Part shown: in pieces, positions 43,347 through 52,369 of the stretch
Numbering within the stretch: the stretch's first letter is position 1
Layout of the letters: the number at the start of each line of letters is the position of its first letter
Program-made: the position numbers and the translations under genes
DNA from: a candidate division CSSED10-310 bacterium
GTDB taxonomy: Bacteria; CSSED10-310; JAFGJC01
Length of the DNA stretch: 57,083 bases
Direction: 5' to 3'
NCBI GenBank assembly: GCA_016927905.1
Contig: JAFGLW010000023.1
Location: 1 to 57,083 of the forward strand
Notes under the pieces: generated by a model
What the model was told of the DNA's origin: nothing
The model's input: the letters and a program-made list of their open reading frames with translations, nothing else
Database searches by the model: none

Positions 43347-44915
43347 ATGAAAAAACATGTATTTGCTGCCGCACTCATTCTGATCGGATCAATCTGGTCA
43401 GGGTCTCCATCCCACTCCGCCGGAAACGGCACCGATCCCGGCCATATCTCGGGAGTGATGGCGGAGGTTCCGGTGAAAGCCACCGTTCTGTTTTTCAATG
43501 ACATTCACGGGTATCTTGAATCCTTTACGATCACTCAGGACGGACAGAAGACCGAGGTCGGCGGCATCGCCCGGCTTGCTGCTCTCGTCCGGGAAATCAA
43601 AGCGGAAAACAGGAAACTGGGTATTCCCACCTTCCTTCTGCTTGCCGGGGATATTCTCCAGGGTACACCCATGTCCACCGTGTTCAGGGGACAGCCGGAT
43701 ATCGAGTGTTTCAATGCCATGGGTGTCGATGCCATGACGGTGGGCAACCATGAATTCGATTTCGGGGTAGAGAATTTCCTGGAATTGAAACGAAAGGCGC
43801 GGTTTCCGTTTCTCAGCGCCAATGTCATCCTGAAATCGAGCGGCGGCAGACTCTGTGATGCATATACCCGACTGCACGTGAACGCATTAGTTTCCCTGTA
43901 CGTTGCCGGTGTGACCACCCCGGAACTGCTGACCACCACCCGGCCCTCGAATGTTTCGGACCTGGATGTCCTGCAACCGGCGATCGCTCTTGAACCGATC
44001 ATGGAGCAGTTCCGATCCAAAGGCCCGATTCTGCTTCTGAGTCACTGCAAGGCGGAGACGGATGAAAACACCGCCCGGAAATATCCCGATCTCACCGCAA
44101 TCATCGGCGGGCACGATCAGATTCTTTTAAATCCCCGGAAGAAAGTCGGCGAAGTGCCCATTTTCCAGGCGTTCGAGAAGGGACGGTATTTGGGTCGCAT
44201 CGATCTGTGGATTTACCCGTCGGGGCCGCGGGCTGAGGTGATCAGATGGAAGTATTATCCCATCAAAGCCGACCAAATACCCGATCCGGAGATCGCCGGG
44301 ATCGTCGACCGGTATCACCGGCAGCTGGATTCGAAATACAAAGAGGTGATCGGCACGGCGGAGATGGTTCTGGACGGTGAGCGGGAGCGGATCCGGTTTG
44401 AGGAAACCAATCTGGGCAATTTCGTGACAGACATCATGCGGGATGTAACCGGAGCTCAGATTGCACTGCTCAACAGCGGCAGCCTGCGCGCCAGCATCAA
44501 TGCGGGACCGGTTACCGTCGAAAACGTGTTCCAGGCCATGCCGTATGCAAACGAACTGATGATGGTCGATATCACCGGGGCGGAATTGGAGGCAATTCTG
44601 AAACGCGCCGGGAGGGGATCGCGGCAGGATGAGGACGGCGGTTTTCTTCAGGTTTCCGGCATCCGGTTCAAGATAGACGGTACGACTCCGGTGGACATCC
44701 GGGTTGGAGAAGAACCCGTGGATCCGGAAACCGTTTACAGAACGGTGATCACCGATTTCATGGCGGAGGGCGGCGACGGATATACTCAGTTTGTGGGGAA
44801 ACCGGCAGTCAGTACCCGATCCCCGCTGCGGGAGTTGATTGTCAGCGCCATCCGGTCCCGCGGAAACGTCTCGGCTTACATCGAAGACCGGATTTTACGG
44901 TCGACAAGTCATTAA
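43347..44915 (+). CDS. Secreted 5'-nucleotidase / UDP-sugar hydrolase family protein
   Basis: 522 residues with a signal peptide. The N-terminal metallophosphoesterase domain has FFNDIHGY, GGIARLAALV, GDILQGTP, GNHEFDFG and GGHD, the usual two-metal ligands. The C-terminal domain (from about 340) contains NFVTDIMRDVTGAQIALLNS, the nucleotide-binding 5'-nucleotidase_C part. It hydrolyses nucleotides outside the cytoplasm. GAGGGAGG ribosome-binding site before ATG 43347. Its stop interlocks with that of the convergent propeller gene (TTAA at 44912-44915), so no terminator fits between them. Confidence 0.92.
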   Translation: MKKHVFAAALILIGSIWSGSPSHSAGNGTDPGHISGVMAEVPVKATVLFFNDIHGYLESFTITQDGQKTEVGGIARLAALVREIKAENRKLGIPTFLLLAGDILQGTPMSTVFRGQPDIECFNAMGVDAMTVGNHEFDFGVENFLELKRKARFPFLSANVILKSSGGRLCDAYTRLHVNALVSLYVAGVTTPELLTTTRPSNVSDLDVLQPAIALEPIMEQFRSKGPILLLSHCKAETDENTARKYPDLTAIIGGHDQILLNPRKKVGEVPIFQAFEKGRYLGRIDLWIYPSGPRAEVIRWKYYPIKADQIPDPEIAGIVDRYHRQLDSKYKEVIGTAEMVLDGERERIRFEETNLGNFVTDIMRDVTGAQIALLNSGSLRASINAGPVTVENVFQAMPYANELMMVDITGAELEAILKRAGRGSRQDEDGGFLQVSGIRFKIDGTTPVDIRVGEEPVDPETVYRTVITDFMAEGGDGYTQFVGKPAVSTRSPLRELIVSAIRSRGNVSAYIEDRILRSTSH

Positions 44916-47320
44916 GCTTCCGACCAGCCCCATTCCACCATGTCCAGATCGAGCAACTGATCGGGTGTCCCGGACCGGATGAGACCGCCCCAAAACCGGA
45001 TGCCGGATGCAGAACCGGTCCCGTACGGCCATGAGAAATGGAAAATACTCTCGCTGACGACTTGTCCGGGATCCAGATTCCAGGTCTGATAATCGACTGC
45101 CTGCGTCCAGCCCGGTCCGAACCAGTATTGTCCGTAAACATCCAGAATCAGGTATTCATCCGCACCCAACGCTGCAGCACCCGTGTTCCCCATGATCCGA
45201 CCCAGCAGAAACGTGTCATTCGGCTGGAGATATGTATCGCACATTTCGAGATTGTACCAGACCTCCGGACGTTCCCGGGCGATGAAAAGATCCCCCGTAC
45301 GAGCATCATTGAACGATACGACAGCCCGGTCGAATGCATCCAATTCCATATCCGCCGTTTCGACCTCCTCACCGGATTGCGTGACATTTTCAAACATCCA
45401 TCCGGTTCCGGTGAACCGTGTCAGGCGCAGTCCACCCCCGGTCGGATTGTAATATAGAATCATCGGCCGGCCGGCGGAATCCAGTTTCAGGCATGTGAAC
45501 AAGGTTGGATTGATGAGTGTAGCCACCGTCTCTTTTTCCCAGTCGCTGCCGTTGAAACGGGCGTATCGGACGGCCGGGATCGCTCCCGAACCATACGAAA
45601 TATGCGGATATCCCAGCGAATCCAAATCCAGGCTGGTTCCGTATCCGGTCGGGGTGTCAACGTCAACCGGTTTGCTGCTCCAGGAATGATCGTTCATTTC
45701 CTTCGAATACCACAGAACCTGGGCTCCCGCCATGTAACTGATGTGCATCAGGCCGCTTCCGTCAACGGCAATACTTGTAAAATTCCCGGTTGAACCGCCC
45801 GATGCGATTGAACTCAGTATCCATGAATCACCATCATATCGAGCGGCTTTCAAAGTCAAATTCGTGAAATCCTTGTAGCTGATACACGGCAAGCCGGCCG
45901 CGTTCATCTTTAAGGAATTTTCAGATCCCACCACCCCTGCCGCATCGATCGTTTCGATCGACCAGGAAGAAGATTGCCGGGACGCATATCTGAGATCCGC
46001 CGATGCCGAATCGTAATAGCTGATACCCGGATTCCCCTGATAATCGAGATCAATCGATAACCCTTCCCCCGTGTGTGCTCCCTGGTCCACCGCCGAAACA
46101 ACCCATTCATCCACCGCATGCCTCGCGACATAAACACCTCCCCGCAGACTTTCGTTGTATGCAATGACCGGATCGCCAGCGCTGTCGAGTGCCAGTGAAT
46201 TGAAGCGGCCCACGGAACGACAGATGTCGACGGAATAGTTGGTCCATCCGCCGCTTCTGGGCTGCGTGTACACCAAATCCATCGTGTCGATTTTGACATG
46301 GCTGAAATGCGGCCTGCCGGTTTGATCGACGGCAAGGGACAACTGATATCCCCATGTACCCGGCAGCGCCACGTTTTCCGTTATCCAGTCCATATGCACA
46401 TAATAGGTGTGTTTGATCTGCGATTCGCTTATGTTCAGATATCCGATATGGGGGCGATCCTGGGTATCCAGGGCGATGGATGTAAAATAGCCGGTGCTGC
46501 CGCTGCTTTCGATCGTCGCCGGAACGGACGGCCAACCTCCCGGCGTTATCGTGATGTATTTCAAATCTTCGCTGGTCATATCCTGATAGCTGACATGCGT
46601 AAAATCGGTTCCGTCAACAGCCATGGACAGGTACCTTCCGGCATTGCCTTCATCGTCCAGTACAATTTCCTGCCAGATACTGCCGTTCCAGAAGAACATT
46701 CTCAGCGTTGACGCGCCTGCAGGCCTGTCGGAAAAAACGATCCGCGGGAGATAGCCAAACAGATCGAACGCGAATCCGTTTATGACGGTCGTAAACGGGG
46801 TCACCGTTTCATGTTCCCAGGATCCGCCGCCGTTGTCCCAGACCAAGCGCACCACCTTGGCCGAATTGTCGATGTAGGCAATCCAGGGATTGCCGTCGGG
46901 ATCCAGCGCGATGGTGCAGTGCATTCCGGTGTCATTGGGAACGTCCAGGATCGTGACATACCAGGCGCCGCCGTAGTCGAATGCATATCTCAGGTTCCGG
47001 TTCAGGGAATCGTAATAGGCGATATGCGGTCTCCCCGCACCATCCAGTGCAATCGATGCGAACCGCCCGACGGAAGGCGACGAATCCACAGTGACGATAC
47101 TCCAGTCAACACCGTCGAACCGGGCATAATACAGGTGATCCTGCCCATAGGCGATATGCGGGAAACCCGCTGCATCCAGCGCGAGACTCCGGGGACCCAG
47201 GTCCGAATAGACATGGGGAGTGGCCACCGGTTCCACGAACCAAGCGCTCATGCTTACGTTGACACCCGGGTGCATGCCCGAGATGCACAGAAATATGTAA
47301 AAAACTGCAATTCGTCTCAT
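44912..47320 (-). CDS. Secreted double beta-propeller protein with shared C-terminal domain
   Basis: 802 residues with a signal peptide. Fourteen repeats of about 47 residues follow, each with the core S-[IL]-A-[LV]-D-x-x-G-x-P-H-I-x-Y-x-D, then LxYA, then a W strand. Fourteen blades fit two seven-bladed propellers. The last 110 residues carry LDVYGQYWF, SWPYGTGS and IRFWGGLI, the same domain as the end of the M6 protease at 17962-20733. No catalytic residues are evident. The start is ATG 47320 with GGAGG upstream. Confidence 0.85.
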   Translation of the reverse strand: MRRIAVFYIFLCISGMHPGVNVSMSAWFVEPVATPHVYSDLGPRSLALDAAGFPHIAYGQDHLYYARFDGVDWSIVTVDSSPSVGRFASIALDGAGRPHIAYYDSLNRNLRYAFDYGGAWYVTILDVPNDTGMHCTIALDPDGNPWIAYIDNSAKVVRLVWDNGGGSWEHETVTPFTTVINGFAFDLFGYLPRIVFSDRPAGASTLRMFFWNGSIWQEIVLDDEGNAGRYLSMAVDGTDFTHVSYQDMTSEDLKYITITPGGWPSVPATIESSGSTGYFTSIALDTQDRPHIGYLNISESQIKHTYYVHMDWITENVALPGTWGYQLSLAVDQTGRPHFSHVKIDTMDLVYTQPRSGGWTNYSVDICRSVGRFNSLALDSAGDPVIAYNESLRGGVYVARHAVDEWVVSAVDQGAHTGEGLSIDLDYQGNPGISYYDSASADLRYASRQSSSWSIETIDAAGVVGSENSLKMNAAGLPCISYKDFTNLTLKAARYDGDSWILSSIASGGSTGNFTSIAVDGSGLMHISYMAGAQVLWYSKEMNDHSWSSKPVDVDTPTGYGTSLDLDSLGYPHISYGSGAIPAVRYARFNGSDWEKETVATLINPTLFTCLKLDSAGRPMILYYNPTGGGLRLTRFTGTGWMFENVTQSGEEVETADMELDAFDRAVVSFNDARTGDLFIARERPEVWYNLEMCDTYLQPNDTFLLGRIMGNTGAAALGADEYLILDVYGQYWFGPGWTQAVDYQTWNLDPGQVVSESIFHFSWPYGTGSASGIRFWGGLIRSGTPDQLLDLDMVEWGWSEA

Positions 47321-47383
47321 ATCGAATTCCTCCAACTGTTGCTCAATTATGTATGATATCATATTCGAGCGAAACATCGAGAG

Positions 47384-47412
47384 TTGACACCGGAAAACCC
47401 CTGCCCTACTGT
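47384..47412 (+). promoter_or_regulatory. sigma70 promoter of the kinase-TPR gene
   Basis: TTGACA (47384-47389), a 17-base spacer and TACTGT (47407-47412). Transcription would begin near 47419, next to the ribosome-binding site, so the leader is very short. This rules out the TTG at 47384 as a start codon. Confidence 0.75.
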
Positions 47413-47434
47413 ATTTACGGAGATTCCGCTATCG

Positions 47435-49942
47435 ATGGATTCGATCCGCAATCCACTGCCGGATCCAGGACATCCGTCCTGGTCCCCCGGAACCGTCCTT
47501 TTGAATGAATTCGAGATTCTGAGTATTCTCGGTGAAGGCGGAATGGGATCCGTGTACCTGACCCGGCGGATTTCCGATCAGTCCTTTTTCGCCATGAAAA
47601 CCCTGCAGCGCAACCTGCTGCAGGATCCGGAAAAAAACCGTTCGTTCATGCGGGAGCTGCGCACCTGGATCGACCTGCCCCGGCACCCAAATCTGGCGGC
47701 ATGCATCTTCTTCAAGACGATCGATAACCGCCTGGCCATCTTCAGCGAATATGTCCGCGGCGGGTCACTCAAGGATTGGATTCGTCAGCGCCGGCTCCTC
47801 ACCCTGGAATCCATTCTCGATACCGCCATTCAATTCGCCTGGGGTCTGGACGCCGCCCACCGCTGCAGCGTTGTGCACCAGGACGTCAAACCCGCCAATG
47901 TCCTCATGTCCGGGGATGCGGTTCCCAAGGTGACGGACTTCGGGCTGGCCCGGGCCCGGCAGCTCACCGGGATCCCTTCACAATCCCGGGAATCAGGACG
48001 CGATATCCTGGTGAGTTCCGGCGGGATGACCCTCGCCTACTGCTCCCCCGAACAGGCCGCCGGCGAAAAACTAACACTTCAGACGGATATCTGGAGCTGG
48101 GGATTGTCTGTGCTGGAAATGTTCACGGGCTCGGTCACCTGGAAAATCGGGATCATCGCCGCAGACATACTGGCCATGCACGCGGAACAGAACAACCGCG
48201 CACCTTTCCCGCCCATCCCCGGCGAAGTCGTGAAAATCCTTGAAAAATGCTTCCGGCAGAATCCGGCGGAACGATGGGAAAACTTCGATGCGGTTGCTGG
48301 GGAATTGATCCGGACATACCGGCGGATCACCGGACGGGACTATACCCGGAAGAACCCGTCGGCGGAATCGACCTGGGTCGGAATATCCGGGGAACACGAT
48401 CGATGGGTGGATTCGCGGATCCGCTGGGATGATCCGGTGATCTGGCTGAAACGGGCATTGAAAGATGCCGGGCGAAATGAGACCGAGTTTGAAGGGATGA
48501 TCCCGGGACGCTCCGGTTCGCGCAAAGCCCAGGCTCTGGTGGATCTGGAAATATTCGATATGGCTCTGAACATCTACCGGGACATGCTGCCGGAAAGCTC
48601 CGTGGACATCATCAAGAAATGCGTGATGATCCTGTCCCAGCAATCACATATTCACAGAAGTATCGAAGACCGGCCCGGCACCCTGGAAAAATATTCCGCC
48701 ATCATCGATGTCATGGAACGGTTTCCCGCATTGAAATCGACGGTGGAAGGAAAGGGAGTCCTGGCGGATATCTACACCAATAAGGCAGCTACGTTGTATG
48801 AAACCGGCGACCTGACCGGAATACCGGAGCTGATCGACCGGGCGGTGAAACTCCGGGAAGAAATGGTCTATACCGATAACCAGTCCCGCCTGCGGGGGCA
48901 CCTGGCTTCATCCTATATGAATCAGTCCGTAATCATCAGAACTCAGGGAAACCTGGATGAAGCCTGCCGGACCCTGGACAAGGCCATCGCCATCTGGGAA
49001 CAGCTCTACCACGGGGAAAACGATGCGGAATCGGCCAAAGACCTGGCTACCGCCTATTCCAACCGAGCCATCTTTGCCCGGGTCAAGGGCGATTATCAGA
49101 TGTCGGCCGAACTCTATGACAAGGCCATCCGGATCCGTTCCCGGCTGGTGTATGACGAACATCAAACCCACCAGGAACCTGATCTGGCAAAGCTCTATTA
49201 TAACAAGGCGATCATGCTGGCCGATTACGGCGATGACGCCGGTGCCATCGAGATGTACGACCAGGCGATTCAGATCCGGGACAAGCTCGTGAACCACGAC
49301 GGCCGCTCGGAGTGCGTGATCGATCTGGCCCGTTCATATTTCGCCAAGGCTTCATCCTGCTATGAACTCGGGGATTTTACACAGGCCGAAGAGCTGTTCG
49401 AACGGGCGGCGGAAATCATGAAACCCGAAATCGAACGGAAAGGCAGCCGGGAGCTGGCGTTGGATATCGCCCAATTCTCCATGTTCCGGGCAACCAACCT
49501 GGCCGATCTCGGCAAATTGACCGAAGCACTCACTCTGTTCAGGGAATGCGAATCAGTTTTGCGTCCGATAGCACAGTCAACCGGTCGATCCGACCTGGCC
49601 TTCCAACTGGCCCTCATGCACCGCATGAAAGCCACCACCCATCTCACAGGCGGACAGATCGAAACAGCCCGGGAGGCATGCATGGCATCCGAAACCATCC
49701 TGAACGATCTGGTCTACTCCCGGAATCGAACCGAATATCTTGGAGAAATTGCGCATCTCAAGATATTGAAATCCAAGATCGCTCTCAGGCAAAAACAGGG
49801 GGATCTTGTCCGGAAGGAGCTGGAAGAAGCCGTATCGATCTTTCAACGAGAATTGGAACGCACCGGAAGTCTGCGAATCCGGAGAGCTCTGGACGAAGCA
49901 CTAAAACTGCGCAATGAATTCCCGGCAGGCTCGAAAGGATAA
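47435..49942 (+). CDS. Ser/Thr protein kinase with C-terminal TPR repeats
   Basis: 835 residues. Residues 25-290 are a Hanks-type kinase: GEGGMGSVYL loop, FAMKTL lysine, VVHQDVKPANV catalytic loop, VTDFGLA and YCSPEQA. The usual HRD is HQD, so this is a non-RD kinase that need not be switched on by loop phosphorylation. A linker follows, then about ten TPR repeats (430-820; for example AKDLATAYSNRAIFARVKGD). No membrane segment. ATG 47435 follows CGGAGAT. It is 5 bases upstream of the DUF523 gene, so probably in one transcript with it. Confidence 0.9.
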   Translation: MDSIRNPLPDPGHPSWSPGTVLLNEFEILSILGEGGMGSVYLTRRISDQSFFAMKTLQRNLLQDPEKNRSFMRELRTWIDLPRHPNLAACIFFKTIDNRLAIFSEYVRGGSLKDWIRQRRLLTLESILDTAIQFAWGLDAAHRCSVVHQDVKPANVLMSGDAVPKVTDFGLARARQLTGIPSQSRESGRDILVSSGGMTLAYCSPEQAAGEKLTLQTDIWSWGLSVLEMFTGSVTWKIGIIAADILAMHAEQNNRAPFPPIPGEVVKILEKCFRQNPAERWENFDAVAGELIRTYRRITGRDYTRKNPSAESTWVGISGEHDRWVDSRIRWDDPVIWLKRALKDAGRNETEFEGMIPGRSGSRKAQALVDLEIFDMALNIYRDMLPESSVDIIKKCVMILSQQSHIHRSIEDRPGTLEKYSAIIDVMERFPALKSTVEGKGVLADIYTNKAATLYETGDLTGIPELIDRAVKLREEMVYTDNQSRLRGHLASSYMNQSVIIRTQGNLDEACRTLDKAIAIWEQLYHGENDAESAKDLATAYSNRAIFARVKGDYQMSAELYDKAIRIRSRLVYDEHQTHQEPDLAKLYYNKAIMLADYGDDAGAIEMYDQAIQIRDKLVNHDGRSECVIDLARSYFAKASSCYELGDFTQAEELFERAAEIMKPEIERKGSRELALDIAQFSMFRATNLADLGKLTEALTLFRECESVLRPIAQSTGRSDLAFQLALMHRMKATTHLTGGQIETAREACMASETILNDLVYSRNRTEYLGEIAHLKILKSKIALRQKQGDLVRKELEEAVSIFQRELERTGSLRIRRALDEALKLRNEFPAGSKG

Positions 49943-49947
49943 ACGCC

Positions 49948-50892
49948 ATGAAAGATACAATCAGACTTGGAATCAGCACCTGCCTTCTGGGCGAAACGGT
50001 GCGCTACGACGGGGGACACAAGCTGGATCATTATCTCGTCGATACACTGGGCCGGTTTGTCGAATATGTGCCGGTCTGCCCGGAAGTGGAGTGCGGGTTG
50101 TCCATCCCGCGGGAGGCATTGCGGCTTGTCGGCAACCCGGAAGCTCCCCGCCTCGTTACCGTCAAGACGAAAATCGATGAGACCGACCGGATGCAGACAT
50201 GGGCGCGGCAGAGAGTCCGGCAGCTGGAGCGTGAAAACCTGTGCGGATTCGTCTTCAAAAGCAAATCTCCCAGCAGCGGGCTGATGCGGGTCAAGGTTTA
50301 CAATGAAAAGGGAATTGCCGTGAAACAGGGAACCGGTATCTTCGCCCGGGCCTTCACGGAGCATTTTCCGCTGCTTCCAGTCGAAGAGGAGGGCCGCCTG
50401 CACGACCCGGTTCTGCGTGAAAATTTCATCGAACGCATCTTCGTCTTCCAAAGGTGGCGTGAAATAAAATCGGGAACCGCCGGAGGTCTCGTCGATTTCC
50501 ACACGCGCCACAAGCTGCTGATCATGGCGCACAGCCCCCGGCACTATCGACAGCTCGGGAAACTGACGGCGGATCTGAAACAACTTCCGATCGCTGAAAT
50601 CCGCAGCCGATACATCGGGATTCTGGCCGAAGCGCTGTCGCGGACGGCTACAGTCAGGAAACATGTCAATGTGCTGCAGCACATCATGGGATACTTTAAA
50701 AAGGAGTTGTCGATGGATGAAAAACGGGAGATTCTGGAGTTGCTCGATGCCTACCGCAACGGATACATCCCGCTGATCGTTCCGGTGACGCTCATGAATC
50801 ACTTCGTCCGAAAATACGATCAGCCGTATCTGAAATCCCAAGTTTACCTGAACCCGCATCCCATCGAACTTCAATTGAGAAACCATGCTTAG
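49948..50892 (+). CDS. DUF523 and DUF1722 two-domain protein (YbgA-like)
   Basis: 314 residues. DUF523 (1-150) opens with LGISTCLLGETVRYDGGHK and contains CPEVECGLSIPREA, with conserved cysteines. DUF1722 (about 180-310) has FHTRHKLLIMAHSPRHYRQLG. The two-domain form is common next to photolyase genes, as here, and is suspected to act in DNA repair, without a proven reaction. It overlaps the photolyase gene by 8 bases. Confidence 0.92.
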   Translation: MKDTIRLGISTCLLGETVRYDGGHKLDHYLVDTLGRFVEYVPVCPEVECGLSIPREALRLVGNPEAPRLVTVKTKIDETDRMQTWARQRVRQLERENLCGFVFKSKSPSSGLMRVKVYNEKGIAVKQGTGIFARAFTEHFPLLPVEEEGRLHDPVLRENFIERIFVFQRWREIKSGTAGGLVDFHTRHKLLIMAHSPRHYRQLGKLTADLKQLPIAEIRSRYIGILAEALSRTATVRKHVNVLQHIMGYFKKELSMDEKREILELLDAYRNGYIPLIVPVTLMNHFVRKYDQPYLKSQVYLNPHPIELQLRNHA

Positions 50893-52228
50893 CCGGATCG
50901 ATGAACGGCGCATCCGCACCCTGAAGGCCGCTCCGCTCCGGAACGGACCGGTGGTGTACTGGATGAGCCGTGACCAGCGGATCGACGACAACTGGTCTCT
51001 GTTGTTCGCGCGGCAGATGGCGGCCGAGCGGAAGGTTCCGTTGCACGTTCTGTTCTGCCTGGCGCCATTCTTCAAAGACGCCACTTGGCGGCATTACGCA
51101 TTCATGATCGGCGGGCTCCGGGAAGTCGAAACGGCGCTTTCGGACCGGAACATCCCGTTCCATCTGGTTCGTGGAGATCCTGATTTCCGGATACCCGAAT
51201 TCCTGGACCAAATCCAGGCCGGCGCCTGCGTGACCGATTTCGACCCGCTCCGCATCAAGATCGAATGGAAAAAACAGGTGACTGAGCCGACCGACATCCC
51301 GTTTTACGAGGTGGACGCCCACAATATCGTGCCCTGCCGGGTTGTGTCCGACAAGGTCGAATACGCCGCTTTCACGCTCCGGAAGAAATTGAACCGGCGG
51401 TTGTCCGAGTTTTTGACGGTTTTCCCTCCCTTTGAAAAGCAGGACGGACATTTCAGGCACGATCCGATCGACTGGGACGAGATTGAGAAGACACTGCCGG
51501 CGGACCGGTCGGTTCCGCCCGTTAAACAGCCTCAGCCCGGCGCAGCCGCCGCGCATCGCATGCTCAAGAACTTTCTGAAAACGGGGCTGAAACAATACGA
51601 AACTGACCGGAACGATCCGAACCGGGACGGGCAGTCGAACCTATCATCATATCTGCATTTCGGCCAGATTTCCGCCCAGCGGATCGCTCTGGAGGTACAG
51701 GCGGCGGATCCGACCGGTTCATTTGCCTTCCTGGAGGAATTGATCGTCCGGCGCGAACTTTCGGACAATTGCTGTCTGTTCAATCCGGACTATGATTCGG
51801 TTGCCGGTTTCCCGCCTTGGGCCCGGAAAACGCTGGATGCCCACCGGAAGGATCCGAGAGAATATGTCTATTCAAAGAACACTTTCGAAACGGCACGGAC
51901 CCATGATCCGCTCTGGAATGCCGCTCAGAAACAGATGACCGTGACCGGGAAAATGCACGGATATCTGCGGATGTACTGGGCCAAGAAAATCCTGGAATGG
52001 TCCGCATCTCCGGAAGAAGCCTTCGAAACCGCGCTGTATTTGAATGATCGGTACGAGCTGGACGGGCGGGATCCGAACGGATACGCTGGATGCGCCTGGA
52101 GCATCGGCGGGATGCACGACCGGCCCTGGGTGAACCGGCCGGTGTTCGGCATGATCCGGTACATGAGCCTGAGTGGATGCCGGCGCAAGTTCGATGTGAA
52201 TGCGTTCGTCGACAGATGGTCCAATTAG
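50885..52228 (+). CDS. phr: Deoxyribodipyrimidine photolyase, class II
   Basis: 447 residues. The class II signature VVYWMSRDQRIDDNW is near the N-terminus. Later SNLSSYLHFGQISAQRIALE and MHGYLRMYWAKKILEW belong to the FAD-binding domain. It repairs UV-made pyrimidine dimers in DNA using light, which implies exposure to sunlight in at least part of the life cycle. Translated by overlap with the DUF523 gene; no separate promoter is seen. Confidence 0.95.
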   Translation: MLSRIDERRIRTLKAAPLRNGPVVYWMSRDQRIDDNWSLLFARQMAAERKVPLHVLFCLAPFFKDATWRHYAFMIGGLREVETALSDRNIPFHLVRGDPDFRIPEFLDQIQAGACVTDFDPLRIKIEWKKQVTEPTDIPFYEVDAHNIVPCRVVSDKVEYAAFTLRKKLNRRLSEFLTVFPPFEKQDGHFRHDPIDWDEIEKTLPADRSVPPVKQPQPGAAAAHRMLKNFLKTGLKQYETDRNDPNRDGQSNLSSYLHFGQISAQRIALEVQAADPTGSFAFLEELIVRRELSDNCCLFNPDYDSVAGFPPWARKTLDAHRKDPREYVYSKNTFETARTHDPLWNAAQKQMTVTGKMHGYLRMYWAKKILEWSASPEEAFETALYLNDRYELDGRDPNGYAGCAWSIGGMHDRPWVNRPVFGMIRYMSLSGCRRKFDVNAFVDRWSN

Positions 52229-52369
52229 AATAGAGCCTGTCCCAAAAGTGGATAAAAATCAAGTAGCGGGGTTTTGTTAGGTCATGATCTGACCGATCAT
52301 TCTCATTTGGAATGTATCCAATTCCAAAACCAGTCGAACCTGAAATCCGCAAGTTATGATAACCAGGAT
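52229..52369. other. Intergenic flank of the IS element
   Basis: Between photolyase and transposase stops. AGCCTGTCCCAAAAGTGG (52235-52252) looks like the tip of an insertion sequence, and GGTCATGATCTGACC (52281-52295) is a small hairpin. The matching inverted copy was not found right of the transposase, so the IS boundary is unresolved. Confidence 0.35.
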
